Below are positions 9,501 through 16,572 of a stretch of DNA of 28,568 bases, one piece after another. Made by a program: the position numbers and the translations under genes. Source of the DNA: an uncultured Methylobacillus sp. (GTDB lineage: Bacteria; Pseudomonadota; Gammaproteobacteria; Burkholderiales; Methylophilaceae); contig CAMLDQ010000023.1 of the NCBI GenBank assembly GCA_946478965.1, positions 1 to 28,568 on the forward strand. The letters are read 5' to 3'. Each line of letters starts with the position of its first letter. Positions within the stretch are counted from its first letter, which is position 1. The notes below the pieces were generated by a model. The model worked only from the letters and a program-made list of their open reading frames with translations, made no database searches and was not told the origin of the DNA.

Positions 9501-9715
9501 AGCGGGTGCGTCCCAAGGTGATGACCGTGGTGGCGATCATGGCCGGCTTGTTGCCCATCATGTGGGGCAGCGGCACCGGGTCGGAAGTGATGAGGCGCAT
9601 CGCCGCGCCTATGGTGGGGGGGATGGTGTCGTCTACCGTGCTGACCTTGATTGTTATTCCAGCCATTTATGCCCTGGTAAAGCAGTACTCGCTGAAACCG
9701 GAGGGAGGCGCGTGA
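6590..9715 (+). CDS. cusA: Cu(I)/Ag(I) RND efflux pump CusA
   Basis: This is the inner-membrane, proton-driven heavy-metal RND transporter (HME subfamily) that extrudes Cu(I) and Ag(I) through CusB and the outer-membrane channel. The 1041-residue length is typical. Twelve hydrophobic helices and two large periplasmic loops are recognisable. The proton-relay helix reads GAMVDAAIVMIENAH, with the Asp at residue 402. The three methionines that bind copper in E. coli CusA (573, 623, 672) correspond to M562 (LLYMP), M612 (PLEMFET) and M661 (VDMLSTG), with the same 50- and 49-residue spacing. This argues for Cu/Ag rather than Zn/Co/Cd. The ATG at 6590 is one base after the cusB stop and begins at the usual MLERIIxWSV; a start 13 codons earlier would only overlap cusB. 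It converges on the next gene across a perfect hairpin. Confidence 0.95.
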   Translation: MLERIIAWSVRNVFLVLLATLFVVGAGVFAVLRTPLDAIPDLSDVQVIVYTEYPGQAPQVVEDQVTYPITTTMLSVPKSKVVRGFSFFGASFVYVIFEDGTDIYWARSRVLEYLNSVSGTLPRGVTPTLGPDATGVGWVYQYVLLAKNRSLEELRTIQDWFLRYQLTKAHGVSEIASVGGFVKQYQVVLDPRKLQAYGVSPARVTQVIRDSNRDVGGRVVEMTETEYMVRGKGYLRGIQDLETLVVKADKGTPVLLRDVARVELGPEERRGLAELNGEGEVVSGIAVARYGQNALDVIRNVKDKLKEISSGLPAGVNVETVYDRSELIKRAIDNLKSTLFEESAVVALVCVLFLMHVRSALVAILMLPVGVLIAFILMHWLGLNSNIMSLGGIAIAIGAMVDAAIVMIENAHKHIERAPAGTSRVQLTIAACKEVGPALFFSLLIITVSFLPVFTLEAQEGRMFQPLAYTKTFSMAGAALLSITLVPVLMLLFVRGRIIPEAKNPINRLLIWVYRPIIGAVMRWKRATILAALLIFGVSFYPLTRLGSEFMPTLNEGTLLYMPASLPGMSVTKAAETMQTQDKIIKRFPEVASVFGKAGRANTATDPAPLEMFETVINLKPESEWRPGMTIDKLIAELDRAVQLPGVSNAWTMPIKARVDMLSTGIRTPIGIKVFGKDLGEMEKLAKEIERVVKTVPGTASAYAERITGGYYLVIEPDRQALARYGLAVGDLQDVIGSALGGEMITTTVEGRERFGVITRYPRELRSDPDTIAREVLVPTAAGSLIPLGQLAHISLEKGPPSIRTENALLSAYIFVDIRGRDIGRYVADAQKAVRDRVKFQPGYYITWSGQFEYMERAKERLKLVVPLTLLAIFALLYINFRRMTETLIVMLSVPFALVGGVWLMYWLGYNMSVAVAVGFIALAGVAAETGVIMLIYLNHAYDKIRAAREQEGRPLTVADLYAAVMEGAVERVRPKVMTVVAIMAGLLPIMWGSGTGSEVMRRIAAPMVGGMVSSTVLTLIVIPAIYALVKQYSLKPEGGA

Positions 9716-9748
9716 AAATGCGCCGAAACAGTCAGGGGCGATAGACTT

Positions 9749-9770
9749 GCCTGCTACAGCCGTAGCAGGC
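9749..9770. terminator. Perfect 9-bp hairpin between convergent cusA and a GGDEF-EAL gene
   Basis: GCCTGCTAC (9749-9757), a four-base loop and GTAGCAGGC (9762-9770) form a perfect stem between two converging stop codons. Neither strand has a following T-run, so any terminator activity would be atypical or would need Rho. Confidence 0.4.
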
Positions 9771-9795
9771 CTTCGGGGGTATGAGGATGGCGGGG

Positions 9796-12600
9796 TTACA
9801 GAGAGCCTTCGTCCCAGCTTTCGTCCGGCTGGTAAGCGGCCACCCAGGCAGGGAGCGCTTCCGGCGGCATCGGGCGGGCAATGCCGTAACCCTGCGCGAT
9901 GGTGCAACCCATGCGCAACAGGTGCAGGCCATGGTCGGCCGTTTCCACGCCTTCCGCAATGACCTGGCGCTGGAACTCGCGCGAGAGGCTGATGACCCCC
10001 GCGACCACGGCGAGGTCGTCGCTGTCGTGCAGCATGTCGCGTACGAAGGACTGGTCGATCTTGATCACCTCCACCGGCAGGCGCCGCATGTAGGTGAGCG
10101 AGGAATAACCGACGCCGAAGTCGTCCAGTGCGAAGCTGACGCCGAGCAGTTTGCAGCTGTTGATGGTGCGGGCGACGCTGGCGATGTCCTCAATGGCGGC
10201 GGTTTCGGTAATCTCCAGTTCCAGCCGCTGCGGCGGCACGCCCGGGAACTGACCAAGCAGTTCGGTCAGCCGGGCGGCGAAGTCGGGGCGCGTCATGTGG
10301 CGCGGAGCAATGTTGACGCTGACCTGCAATTCGAGTCCGGCCTGGTGCCATACTTCGATCTGGCGCAGGGCTTCCAGGATCACCCATTCGCCCAGGGGGA
10401 TGGCGAAGTCGGTATCTTCCACGACCGGCAGGAATTCGGCCGGCGAACGCAGCCCGCGCTCGGGATGCTGCCAGCGGATCAGCGCTTCGGCGCCGACGAC
10501 GGTGCCGTGCCGCATGTTGACCTTGGGTTGGTAGAACAGGCGGAATTCACCGTTAGGCAAGGCGGCCTCGATGTTTTCGCGTTCCTGGCGCAATCCGCGC
10601 GTCTGGCGGTCATGTTCGGTGTCGAACAGATGGTAACAGCTGCCGCCGTTGACCTTGGCCTGGTACATGGCGTGGTCCGCATGCCGCAGCAGGGTGTCCG
10701 GTTCGCTGTCGTCGAAGGGGAACAGCGTATAGCCGATGCTGGCGGAAACGTGCATGGCCTTGTCCGCCACCAGGAAAGGTGCCCGGATCGCCTGCAGCAG
10801 CCGGTTCAGCGTTTGTTCGCACTCCTGGGCGGATTGCAGGTTGCATAACAGCAGCGCGAACTCGTCCCCACCCAGACGGGCGACGGTATCGCTTTCGCGC
10901 AGGCAACTGCGTACCCGGCTTGCCAGTTCCACCAGCAGCCGGTCGCCCGCGTCGTGACCGAAGTTGTCGTTAACGGGTTTGAAGCCGTCAAGGTCGAAAT
11001 AACAGACGGCGAGGATTTCCTTGGATCGTTGCGCGCGCGCCACAGCCTGATGCAGTCGATCGTCCAGCAATGCCCGGTTGGGTAGTTGCGTGAGCGCATC
11101 GTGATAAGCCATGTGCTCGAGGTTCTGCTGCTGTCGCTTTGCCTGGGTGACGTCGGAGAATACGCCGACATAGAACGCAACGGCCTTTTCTTCTGTGGTT
11201 ACCGCAAACAGTTCCAGCGCGGCATCAAAGAGTTCGCCGTCCTTGCGCCGGCAAGATATCTCGCCGCGCCACTCGCCGGGCGTGTCGGAGGCCAGCCAGA
11301 GCGTTTGGAAGAAGCTGTCGTCATGCACGGAAAAACCCAGCTCCCCCGGGGTGCGCCCCAGCGCTGCCCCGCGCGAGTAGCCGGTCATGCGGGTAAAGGC
11401 CGGATTGATTTCGATAATACGGGTGCTCGGGTCGGCGATGAAGATACCGTCGTGCGTATGGTCGAACACGCTGGCCGACAGGCTCATGCGCTCGGCATTC
11501 TTGCGCAGGGTCGTGACCATCTCGCCCAGTTTGTCGCGCATGCTGAGCACATTGAACATCAGTGTTCCCGGCGCGGCGTGCAGGTTGTCTTTCTCCAGAT
11601 CGCCCGCCGCAATCCGCTGCACGACATCAATGGCGACGGCCGGATCGTCCCCGATCGGATCGAGAATCAGTCTGCGCATCTGCCACAGGATCAGCCCGAT
11701 CAGCATGACGGCGATCACCGCGCCTGTCAGTATCACGAAGAGGGATTTCGCCAGGCCTGCCGTACGCGCTTCGCTTCTCGGATAGCTGATGGCAACGCTG
11801 AAACCCCAGCTGGGAATGTCTTCCCGCACGGTCACCCACTCCGGATCCAATCCATTCAGAACGTGCTCTGCGGAAGGATAGGGGATGTGCGAGGAGAGAA
11901 AACGGATTTTGTCCTTGTCGTCCAGCACGGCGGCAAAGCCGGCCTGCATGAAACGGGTGTTCTCGACCGCCTCGCGCAAGACCTTCATGTCGACCTTGTA
12001 GCCTACATACCAGGCACCGATCACCTTGCCGCTGGCATCGCGCATCGGTTCATAGCGGGTAATGTAGGGGCTGCCCAGGATGTCTACTTCACCTTGGAAG
12101 GGAAGACCTTCGCGGAGTGCGGCGATGGCTTTGCCATGAGGGGCGAGCAGAGTGCCGACCGCACGGCTGCCGTCGTTACGGCGCACATTGGTGGCGACAC
12201 GCACGAACTTGTCGCCGGATTTGACGAACAGCGTGGCGGTGCCGCCCAGGATGTCGGTGACTCCATCCACGAGTGCGAAGTTGTTCGTTTCGGAAGTGGC
12301 GCCCAGCAATAACCGTGGGACGGCCATCCCCGCCACCTGGGTAGTGCCGTCTATGGTCGGAATGCCGATTTCCTCGCCGCGCCCTTTGAGCAGGCGCATT
12401 GAGGAGTAGACCTGTTCACCGACCAGTTCATCCGTCACATTGAGGATGCGGATCAGCGTCTGCGCCTGAACGCGCGCCGCCGCCTGGATGCTCTCGATCT
12501 GCTGGGAGGTTTGCTGCCGGCTCAGGAATGCGGTTCCCGCCACCAGCAATATCAGAACCGGCAAAAGGAAGCGCCAAAGTGTGGAAAACTGTTTTTTCAT
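9796..12600 (-). CDS. Membrane GGDEF-EAL c-di-GMP enzyme with Cache, HAMP and PAS domains
   Basis: A 934-residue inner-membrane signalling protein that could make and degrade cyclic di-GMP. Predicted order: TM helix (about 10-27), periplasmic Cache-type sensor (about 30-283, with SGDKFVRVATNV and a GxxYVGY segment), second TM helix (285-306), HAMP-like linker, PAS (about 376-488), GGDEF domain (490-660), EAL domain (672-922). GGDEF is intact at 577-581, with an RESD inhibitory site five residues before it. EAL is intact at 705-707. Later catalytic residues are present in SVNIAPRH, LEITET, ALDDFG, VIKID and VIAEGVET. Both activities are therefore possible, and the ligand is unknown. The start is the only ATG before the TM helix, with a weak ribosome-binding site. 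It converges on cusA, so any link to copper is speculative. Confidence 0.93.
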   Translation of the reverse strand: MKKQFSTLWRFLLPVLILLVAGTAFLSRQQTSQQIESIQAAARVQAQTLIRILNVTDELVGEQVYSSMRLLKGRGEEIGIPTIDGTTQVAGMAVPRLLLGATSETNNFALVDGVTDILGGTATLFVKSGDKFVRVATNVRRNDGSRAVGTLLAPHGKAIAALREGLPFQGEVDILGSPYITRYEPMRDASGKVIGAWYVGYKVDMKVLREAVENTRFMQAGFAAVLDDKDKIRFLSSHIPYPSAEHVLNGLDPEWVTVREDIPSWGFSVAISYPRSEARTAGLAKSLFVILTGAVIAVMLIGLILWQMRRLILDPIGDDPAVAIDVVQRIAAGDLEKDNLHAAPGTLMFNVLSMRDKLGEMVTTLRKNAERMSLSASVFDHTHDGIFIADPSTRIIEINPAFTRMTGYSRGAALGRTPGELGFSVHDDSFFQTLWLASDTPGEWRGEISCRRKDGELFDAALELFAVTTEEKAVAFYVGVFSDVTQAKRQQQNLEHMAYHDALTQLPNRALLDDRLHQAVARAQRSKEILAVCYFDLDGFKPVNDNFGHDAGDRLLVELASRVRSCLRESDTVARLGGDEFALLLCNLQSAQECEQTLNRLLQAIRAPFLVADKAMHVSASIGYTLFPFDDSEPDTLLRHADHAMYQAKVNGGSCYHLFDTEHDRQTRGLRQERENIEAALPNGEFRLFYQPKVNMRHGTVVGAEALIRWQHPERGLRSPAEFLPVVEDTDFAIPLGEWVILEALRQIEVWHQAGLELQVSVNIAPRHMTRPDFAARLTELLGQFPGVPPQRLELEITETAAIEDIASVARTINSCKLLGVSFALDDFGVGYSSLTYMRRLPVEVIKIDQSFVRDMLHDSDDLAVVAGVISLSREFQRQVIAEGVETADHGLHLLRMGCTIAQGYGIARPMPPEALPAWVAAYQPDESWDEGSL

Positions 12601-12708
12601 TATCTTGGGATGAATTCCAGCGCACCCTGGGGGCGAGCCGGCATTTTCCCATAATTCCCCCTTGGTGGGCAGGCTTGTGCCTATTTCGCCCTTTCTGGAA
12701 GCCGTACT

Positions 12709-13038
12709 TCAGATGGTTTCGTCGACGGCGGTGGTGAGGTCGCTCTTGCGCTGGTTGCGATGACGCCGATCGGTCCCGGCGCGCAATTCGTCCAGCACCG
12801 GCTCGTTGCGCACGCGGCGGCAGACCTTGCGCCTGTCGTTCCCGGCGGTTGCTTGCCGGGGGGCAAAGCGCGGGCGGATAGCAGGCTCTGCGGGCGCTTC
12901 CTGGTGCTGACGGTAGATCATCGGTGGCAGGGTGCGCTCCTGTACCGGGTGTGCGGCGGCGACACGCTCGGTGGGCTTGACGTCTCCCGCGTCGGGCACG
13001 GGTTTGACGATGGGCGGTAGATTTTGCACATATTGCAT
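12709..13038 (-). CDS. Small basic Arg-rich hypothetical protein
   Basis: A 109-residue protein of unknown function. The N-terminal half is Pro-rich and probably disordered. The C-terminal part (residues 68-98) is strongly basic and has two DRR blocks: DRRKVCRRVRNEPVLDELR and TDRRHRNQR. The pattern DRR...RRxRNExVLxELR...DRRxRxxR is familiar from conserved hypothetical proteins of betaproteobacteria, but I know of no function. There is no signal peptide or TM segment. It is divergent from the YgiQ-type gene with 91 bases between starts, and a promoter-like TTGAAC-16-TAGATA lies upstream. The ribosome-binding site is weak. RNA or DNA binding is a guess from charge alone. Confidence 0.7.
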   Translation of the reverse strand: MQYVQNLPPIVKPVPDAGDVKPTERVAAAHPVQERTLPPMIYRQHQEAPAEPAIRPRFAPRQATAGNDRRKVCRRVRNEPVLDELRAGTDRRHRNQRKSDLTTAVDETI

Positions 13039-13056
13039 GGCGTCATGTTCTCGCGG

Positions 13057-13084
13057 TATCTAAAAAATGGACGCAAGCGTTCAA
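13057..13084 (-). promoter_or_regulatory. Candidate promoter for the small Arg-rich gene
   Basis: On the minus strand, TTGAAC (13079-13084), a 16-bp spacer and TAGATA (13057-13062) resemble a sigma-70 promoter. It ends 18 bases before the ATG at 13038. Confidence 0.4.
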
Positions 13085-13091
13085 ACAAAAG

Positions 13092-13121
13092 TTCGGTATC
13101 GCTTGATTAACATAGTAAAAT
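13092..13121 (+). promoter_or_regulatory. Weak candidate promoter for the ygiQ-type gene
   Basis: TAAAAT (13116-13121) is a fair -10 element and TTCGGT (13092-13097) a poor -35 with an 18-bp spacer. Initiation would fall almost at the ATG at 13130, implying a leaderless message. It overlaps the region of the divergent promoter. Confidence 0.3.
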
Positions 13122-13129
13122 ACTCGGTT

Positions 13130-15253
13130 ATGGAATCGCCCAAGCAGCTCACCTCCTATCGCCCATACTGGGCCAAGCGTTTCGGCACCGCGCCGTTTTT
13201 CCCGATGTCGCGCGCCGAAATGGATGCGCTCGGCTGGGATTCCTGCGATGTCATTCTCGTCACCGGCGATGCCTATATCGACCATCCCAGCTTCGGCATG
13301 GCGCTGATCGGGCGCCTGCTGGAAGCGCAGGGTTTTCGCGTCGGCATCATTGCGCAGCCTGACTGGCAGTCTGCCGAGGCGTTCCGGCAACTGGGCAAAC
13401 CCAATCTGTATTTCGGCGTGACCGCGGGCAACATGGACTCCATGGTCAATCGCTACACCGCCGACCGCAAGATACGCTCTGACGATGCCTATACACCGAA
13501 CGCCGCCCCTGGCAAGCGCCCGGATCGGGCGATTCTGGTCTATGCCCAACGCTGCCGCGAAGCGTATGCTGACGTCCCTGTTGTTATCGGCAGTATCGAG
13601 GCTTCATTGAGGCGCATTGCGCATTACGATTACTGGTCGGACAAGGTGCGGCGCTCCATCCTGGTGGACTCCAAGGCCGACTTGCTGATTTACGGCAATG
13701 CCGAACGCGCGCTGGTCGAGCTGACGCACCGCCTCGCGGCCGGCGAAGCCATCCGCGATATCACCGATTTGCGCGGTACGGCTTTCCTGCGCAAATCCAT
13801 TCCGGAGGACTGGCTGGAAGTCGATTCCGCAATGATGGACCGCCCGGGCCGGGTGGACCCGCATCCCGATCCGTACGCGATGCAGATGAGCGAGGGCGCC
13901 GCGTGTGCTTCCGATGGTGTTCCGGATGCGCCAAATGCCAAACCGATCGTCATTCATCGCCCCGCGCGCGCGCCGCGCGAGCGGCAGGTGGTGCGCTTGC
14001 CGGATTACGAACTGGTCTCGGTCAATCCGGTCATGTACGCGCATGCGTCGCGTGTACTGCATCTGGAATCCAATCCCGGCAATGCGCGCGCTCTGGTGCA
14101 GCGTCATGGCGACCGCGAGGTCTGGCTGAATCCTCCGCCGATCCCGCTGACAACGAAGGAAATGGACTATATCTACGGCCTGCATTACGCACGGGCGCCG
14201 CACCCGGCTTACCAAGGGGCGAAGATTCCGGCATGGGAAATGATCCGTTTCTCGGTCAACATCATGCGCGGCTGTTTCGGCGGGTGCACTTTCTGCTCGA
14301 TCACCGAGCACGAGGGCCGCATCATCCAGAGCCGATCGGAAGAATCCATCCTGCACGAGATCGAGGAAATCCGCGACAAGGTCGAAGGGTTTACCGGCAC
14401 CATCTCCGACCTCGGCGGCCCGACCGCCAATATGTACCGCCTCGCCTGCAAGAGCGAGAAGATCGAGCAGTCCTGCCGCAAGCTTTCCTGCGTCTATCCG
14501 GACATCTGCGACAACCTCAATACCGACCATTCGGCGCTGGTGCAGCTGTACCGCAAGGCGCGTGCGATTCCCGGCGTGAAGAAGATATTGATCGGTTCCG
14601 GTCTGCGTTACGATCTTGCCGTCAAGTCGCCGGAATACGTGAAGGAACTGGTGCAGCATCATGTCGGCGGCTATCTCAAGATCGCGCCCGAGCACAGCGA
14701 GGAAAACGTACTTTCGAAAATGATGAAGCCCGGCATGGGCGCCTATGACGAATTCAAGCGCATGTTCGAGAAATTCTCGAAAGAGGCCGGCAAGGAGCAG
14801 TACCTGATCCCGTACTTTATCGCCTCGCACCCCGGCACCACGGATGAGGACATGCTGAACCTCGCGCTCTGGCTCAAGGCCAACAACTTCCGCCTCGACC
14901 AGGTGCAGACCTTTACCCCGACGCCGATGGCCATGGCTACCGCGATGTACCATTCCGGCAAGAATCCGCTACGCAAGGTGACCAAATCCAGCGAGGATGT
15001 CGCCGTGCCCAAGGCCGGGGGCAAGCGGCGCCTGCACAAGGCTTTCCTGCGCTATCACGATCCGGCCAACTGGCCGCTGCTGCGTGAGGCGCTGAAGGAA
15101 ATGGGGCGCGCCGACCTGATCGGAAACGGCAAGCGCCATCTGGTGCCGAGCTGGCAGCCGGCCACCGCCAAACCGTCGGAAGCCAAGCACGGCCCGCGCG
15201 GAAGCGTGCCCAAGGTGCGCGGCTACAAAAAGCCGGCGCCGCGCCATTATTGA
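13130..15253 (+). CDS. ygiQ: YgiQ-family radical SAM protein
   Basis: A 707-residue radical SAM enzyme of the YgiQ family; its reaction is not established. The N-terminal domain is typical ([34 protein letters not shown] in outline, about residues 22-56). The 4Fe-4S-binding CxxxCxxC lies in [10 protein letters not shown] at C382, C386 and C389, and the family's conserved C-terminal extension follows. The ATG at 13130 is preferred because it aligns with the start of E. coli YgiQ. An in-frame ATG at 13067 would add 21 residues with no family likeness and no ribosome-binding site. The last 40 residues are basic and low in complexity. It converges on the SnoaL-like gene with only nine bases between stops, so the two transcripts must overlap. 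Confidence 0.93.
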   Translation: MESPKQLTSYRPYWAKRFGTAPFFPMSRAEMDALGWDSCDVILVTGDAYIDHPSFGMALIGRLLEAQGFRVGIIAQPDWQSAEAFRQLGKPNLYFGVTAGNMDSMVNRYTADRKIRSDDAYTPNAAPGKRPDRAILVYAQRCREAYADVPVVIGSIEASLRRIAHYDYWSDKVRRSILVDSKADLLIYGNAERALVELTHRLAAGEAIRDITDLRGTAFLRKSIPEDWLEVDSAMMDRPGRVDPHPDPYAMQMSEGAACASDGVPDAPNAKPIVIHRPARAPRERQVVRLPDYELVSVNPVMYAHASRVLHLESNPGNARALVQRHGDREVWLNPPPIPLTTKEMDYIYGLHYARAPHPAYQGAKIPAWEMIRFSVNIMRGCFGGCTFCSITEHEGRIIQSRSEESILHEIEEIRDKVEGFTGTISDLGGPTANMYRLACKSEKIEQSCRKLSCVYPDICDNLNTDHSALVQLYRKARAIPGVKKILIGSGLRYDLAVKSPEYVKELVQHHVGGYLKIAPEHSEENVLSKMMKPGMGAYDEFKRMFEKFSKEAGKEQYLIPYFIASHPGTTDEDMLNLALWLKANNFRLDQVQTFTPTPMAMATAMYHSGKNPLRKVTKSSEDVAVPKAGGKRRLHKAFLRYHDPANWPLLREALKEMGRADLIGNGKRHLVPSWQPATAKPSEAKHGPRGSVPKVRGYKKPAPRHY

Positions 15254-15262
15254 AATAGGCTC

Positions 15263-15673
15263 TTAGTCCACGAACCGGGCGAGCTGCTTCATCACGCCAT
15301 TCACGTCCCACAGGGCCCATAGCTCGGCGATCTTGCCATCGGTGAACGTGAAAATGGCGACCCCATCCCATTTGATCTTTGCATGCGTCGGGGCGAAGCC
15401 GAACAGTTCGCCGCGGTGGATGCCGGTATACAGGATGCGGGCATAGGCGCGGTTGTCTTCGGCGACCACGTCGACAACCTTGCAGCGGTATTCCCCGAGC
15501 GCCTGGTGTACCTGGTCCAGATAATTGCAGAACCCGGCGTGGCCGTGCTCGACATGGCCCAGCGAGCCGCGAAAGGCGAAGTCCTCGCTCAGCAGTTCGG
15601 GGATGACTTCCTTGTCGGCCTCATTCCAGACCGCTTCGTAAAACTTGTGGACGGTTTCCTTATGCGGGTGCAT
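15263..15673 (-). CDS. SnoaL-like/NTF2-fold protein
   Basis: A 136-residue soluble protein of the SnoaL-like (ester cyclase-type) NTF2 superfamily. Supporting patterns are HKFYEAVWNEADKEVIPELLSEDFAFRGS at the N-terminus, a central GxxGFCNYLDQV-like segment, and the closing strand VAIFTFTDGKIAELWALWD. Members include polyketide cyclases and many small hydrolases or binding proteins, and the substrate here cannot be told. The ATG at 15673 has an exceptionally strong Shine-Dalgarno (AGGAGGTGG) ending two bases upstream of it. A TTG 11 codons earlier would swallow that site. It lies 70 bases downstream of the pseudouridine synthase gene on the same strand. The leader contains a perfect complement of the Shine-Dalgarno. 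Confidence 0.85.
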   Translation of the reverse strand: MHPHKETVHKFYEAVWNEADKEVIPELLSEDFAFRGSLGHVEHGHAGFCNYLDQVHQALGEYRCKVVDVVAEDNRAYARILYTGIHRGELFGFAPTHAKIKWDGVAIFTFTDGKIAELWALWDVNGVMKQLARFVD

Positions 15674-15675
15674 AT

Positions 15676-15731
15676 CCACCTCCTCCACCAAATTTTCCGG
15701 TGTCAACTCATTTTGCGCGTGTAGGAGGTGG
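15676..15731 (-). promoter_or_regulatory. Shine-Dalgarno and upstream perfect complement: candidate translational switch
   Basis: In the minus-strand transcript, CCACCTCCT (15723-15731) precedes the Shine-Dalgarno AGGAGGTGG (15676-15684) of the SnoaL-like gene. The nine bases pair perfectly across a 38-base loop. Inside the loop CACC (15699-15702) and GGTG (15686-15689) can form a second short stem. The closed form would hide the ribosome-binding site. No T-run follows, so a terminator reading is weaker. Confidence 0.5.
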
Positions 15732-15743
15732 GATGCAAGCGCC

Positions 15744-16475
15744 TCAGAAACGCTCGTTTTCCTTCAGGTAGCGCCATTCTCCGGGCGGCAGGTTGGCCAG
15801 TTTGACCTGGCCGATGCGTACGCGTTTCAGGCCGACGACTTTAAGGCCGACCAGTTCGCACATGCGGCGGATCTGGCGCTTCTTGCCCTCGCGCAGCACA
15901 AAACGGAGCTGGTCTTCGTTCTGCCAGCTGACCTTGGCCGGCTTCAGCGGTTTGTCGTCCAGCGAGAGTCCGTGGTTGAGGAGCTTCAAGCCCTGTTCGG
16001 ACAAGCTGCCCTGCACGCGTACGAGATACTCTTTTTCGATTCTGGAATCGTCGCCGATCAGCAGTTTTGCGATGCGCCCGTCTTGCGTCAGCACCAGCAG
16101 GCCGGTGGAGTCGATATCGAGGCGGCCGGCAGGTGCCAGGCCTCGCAAGTGTGCGGGCGTGAAGCGCAAAGGTGCCTGGTCTTCTGCGAATCGGGAAGCG
16201 GCGCTGATCAGCGAAGCGGCCGGGCGGTAGCCATCCTCCGCCTGCCCGGAAACATAGCCGACCGGCTTGTGCAGCAGGATGGTGACGCGTGACTGCTGCT
16301 GAGCCTGCGCGCCTTTGGCGAGCGTGATTTTCTGGGAAGGGAATACCTTGGTACCAAGCTCGCTGATACGCTCGCCATCGACGAACACCAGACCTTGCTC
16401 GATATAGCTGTCGGCTTCGCGGCGGGAGCAGATTCCCTGCTCGGACATCAGTTTTGAAAGTCGGACTTTTTCCAT
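15744..16475 (-). CDS. RsuA/RluB/RluF-family rRNA pseudouridine synthase
   Basis: A 243-residue enzyme that isomerises a specific uridine in rRNA to pseudouridine. It has an N-terminal S4 RNA-binding domain ([29 protein letters not shown], about residues 6-34) and a catalytic domain with [14 protein letters not shown]. The catalytic Asp is D120. [25 protein letters not shown] and PPGEWRYL near the C-terminus are family hallmarks. Overall shape is nearest to RluF or RluB, but the target uridine cannot be fixed from sequence, so no symbol is given. The ATG at 16475 has AAGGAAC at good spacing. It is divergent from the large plus-strand GGDEF-EAL gene (97 bases between starts) and probably co-transcribed with the SnoaL-like gene. 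Confidence 0.92.
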   Translation of the reverse strand: MEKVRLSKLMSEQGICSRREADSYIEQGLVFVDGERISELGTKVFPSQKITLAKGAQAQQQSRVTILLHKPVGYVSGQAEDGYRPAASLISAASRFAEDQAPLRFTPAHLRGLAPAGRLDIDSTGLLVLTQDGRIAKLLIGDDSRIEKEYLVRVQGSLSEQGLKLLNHGLSLDDKPLKPAKVSWQNEDQLRFVLREGKKRQIRRMCELVGLKVVGLKRVRIGQVKLANLPPGEWRYLKENERF

Positions 16476-16572
16476 GAATGTTCCTTGTGAAACGGGATTT
16501 TACCGTTGAACGCTTTTCTGTGCCGCTGTAATGCTTGGTGCAAGCCTTTTTCATGCGAGGTAACATGCTCCC

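Noticed and set aside
13067..13129. Upstream start of the ygiQ-type gene
   Set aside because: The 21 extra residues have no ribosome-binding site and do not match the YgiQ N-terminus.
13604..14953. A 449-codon minus-strand frame opposite ygiQ
   Set aside because: It is a shadow of the radical SAM gene with no motif of its own.
15674..15706. TTG start 11 codons upstream for the SnoaL-like protein
   Set aside because: It would place the very strong Shine-Dalgarno inside the coding sequence.
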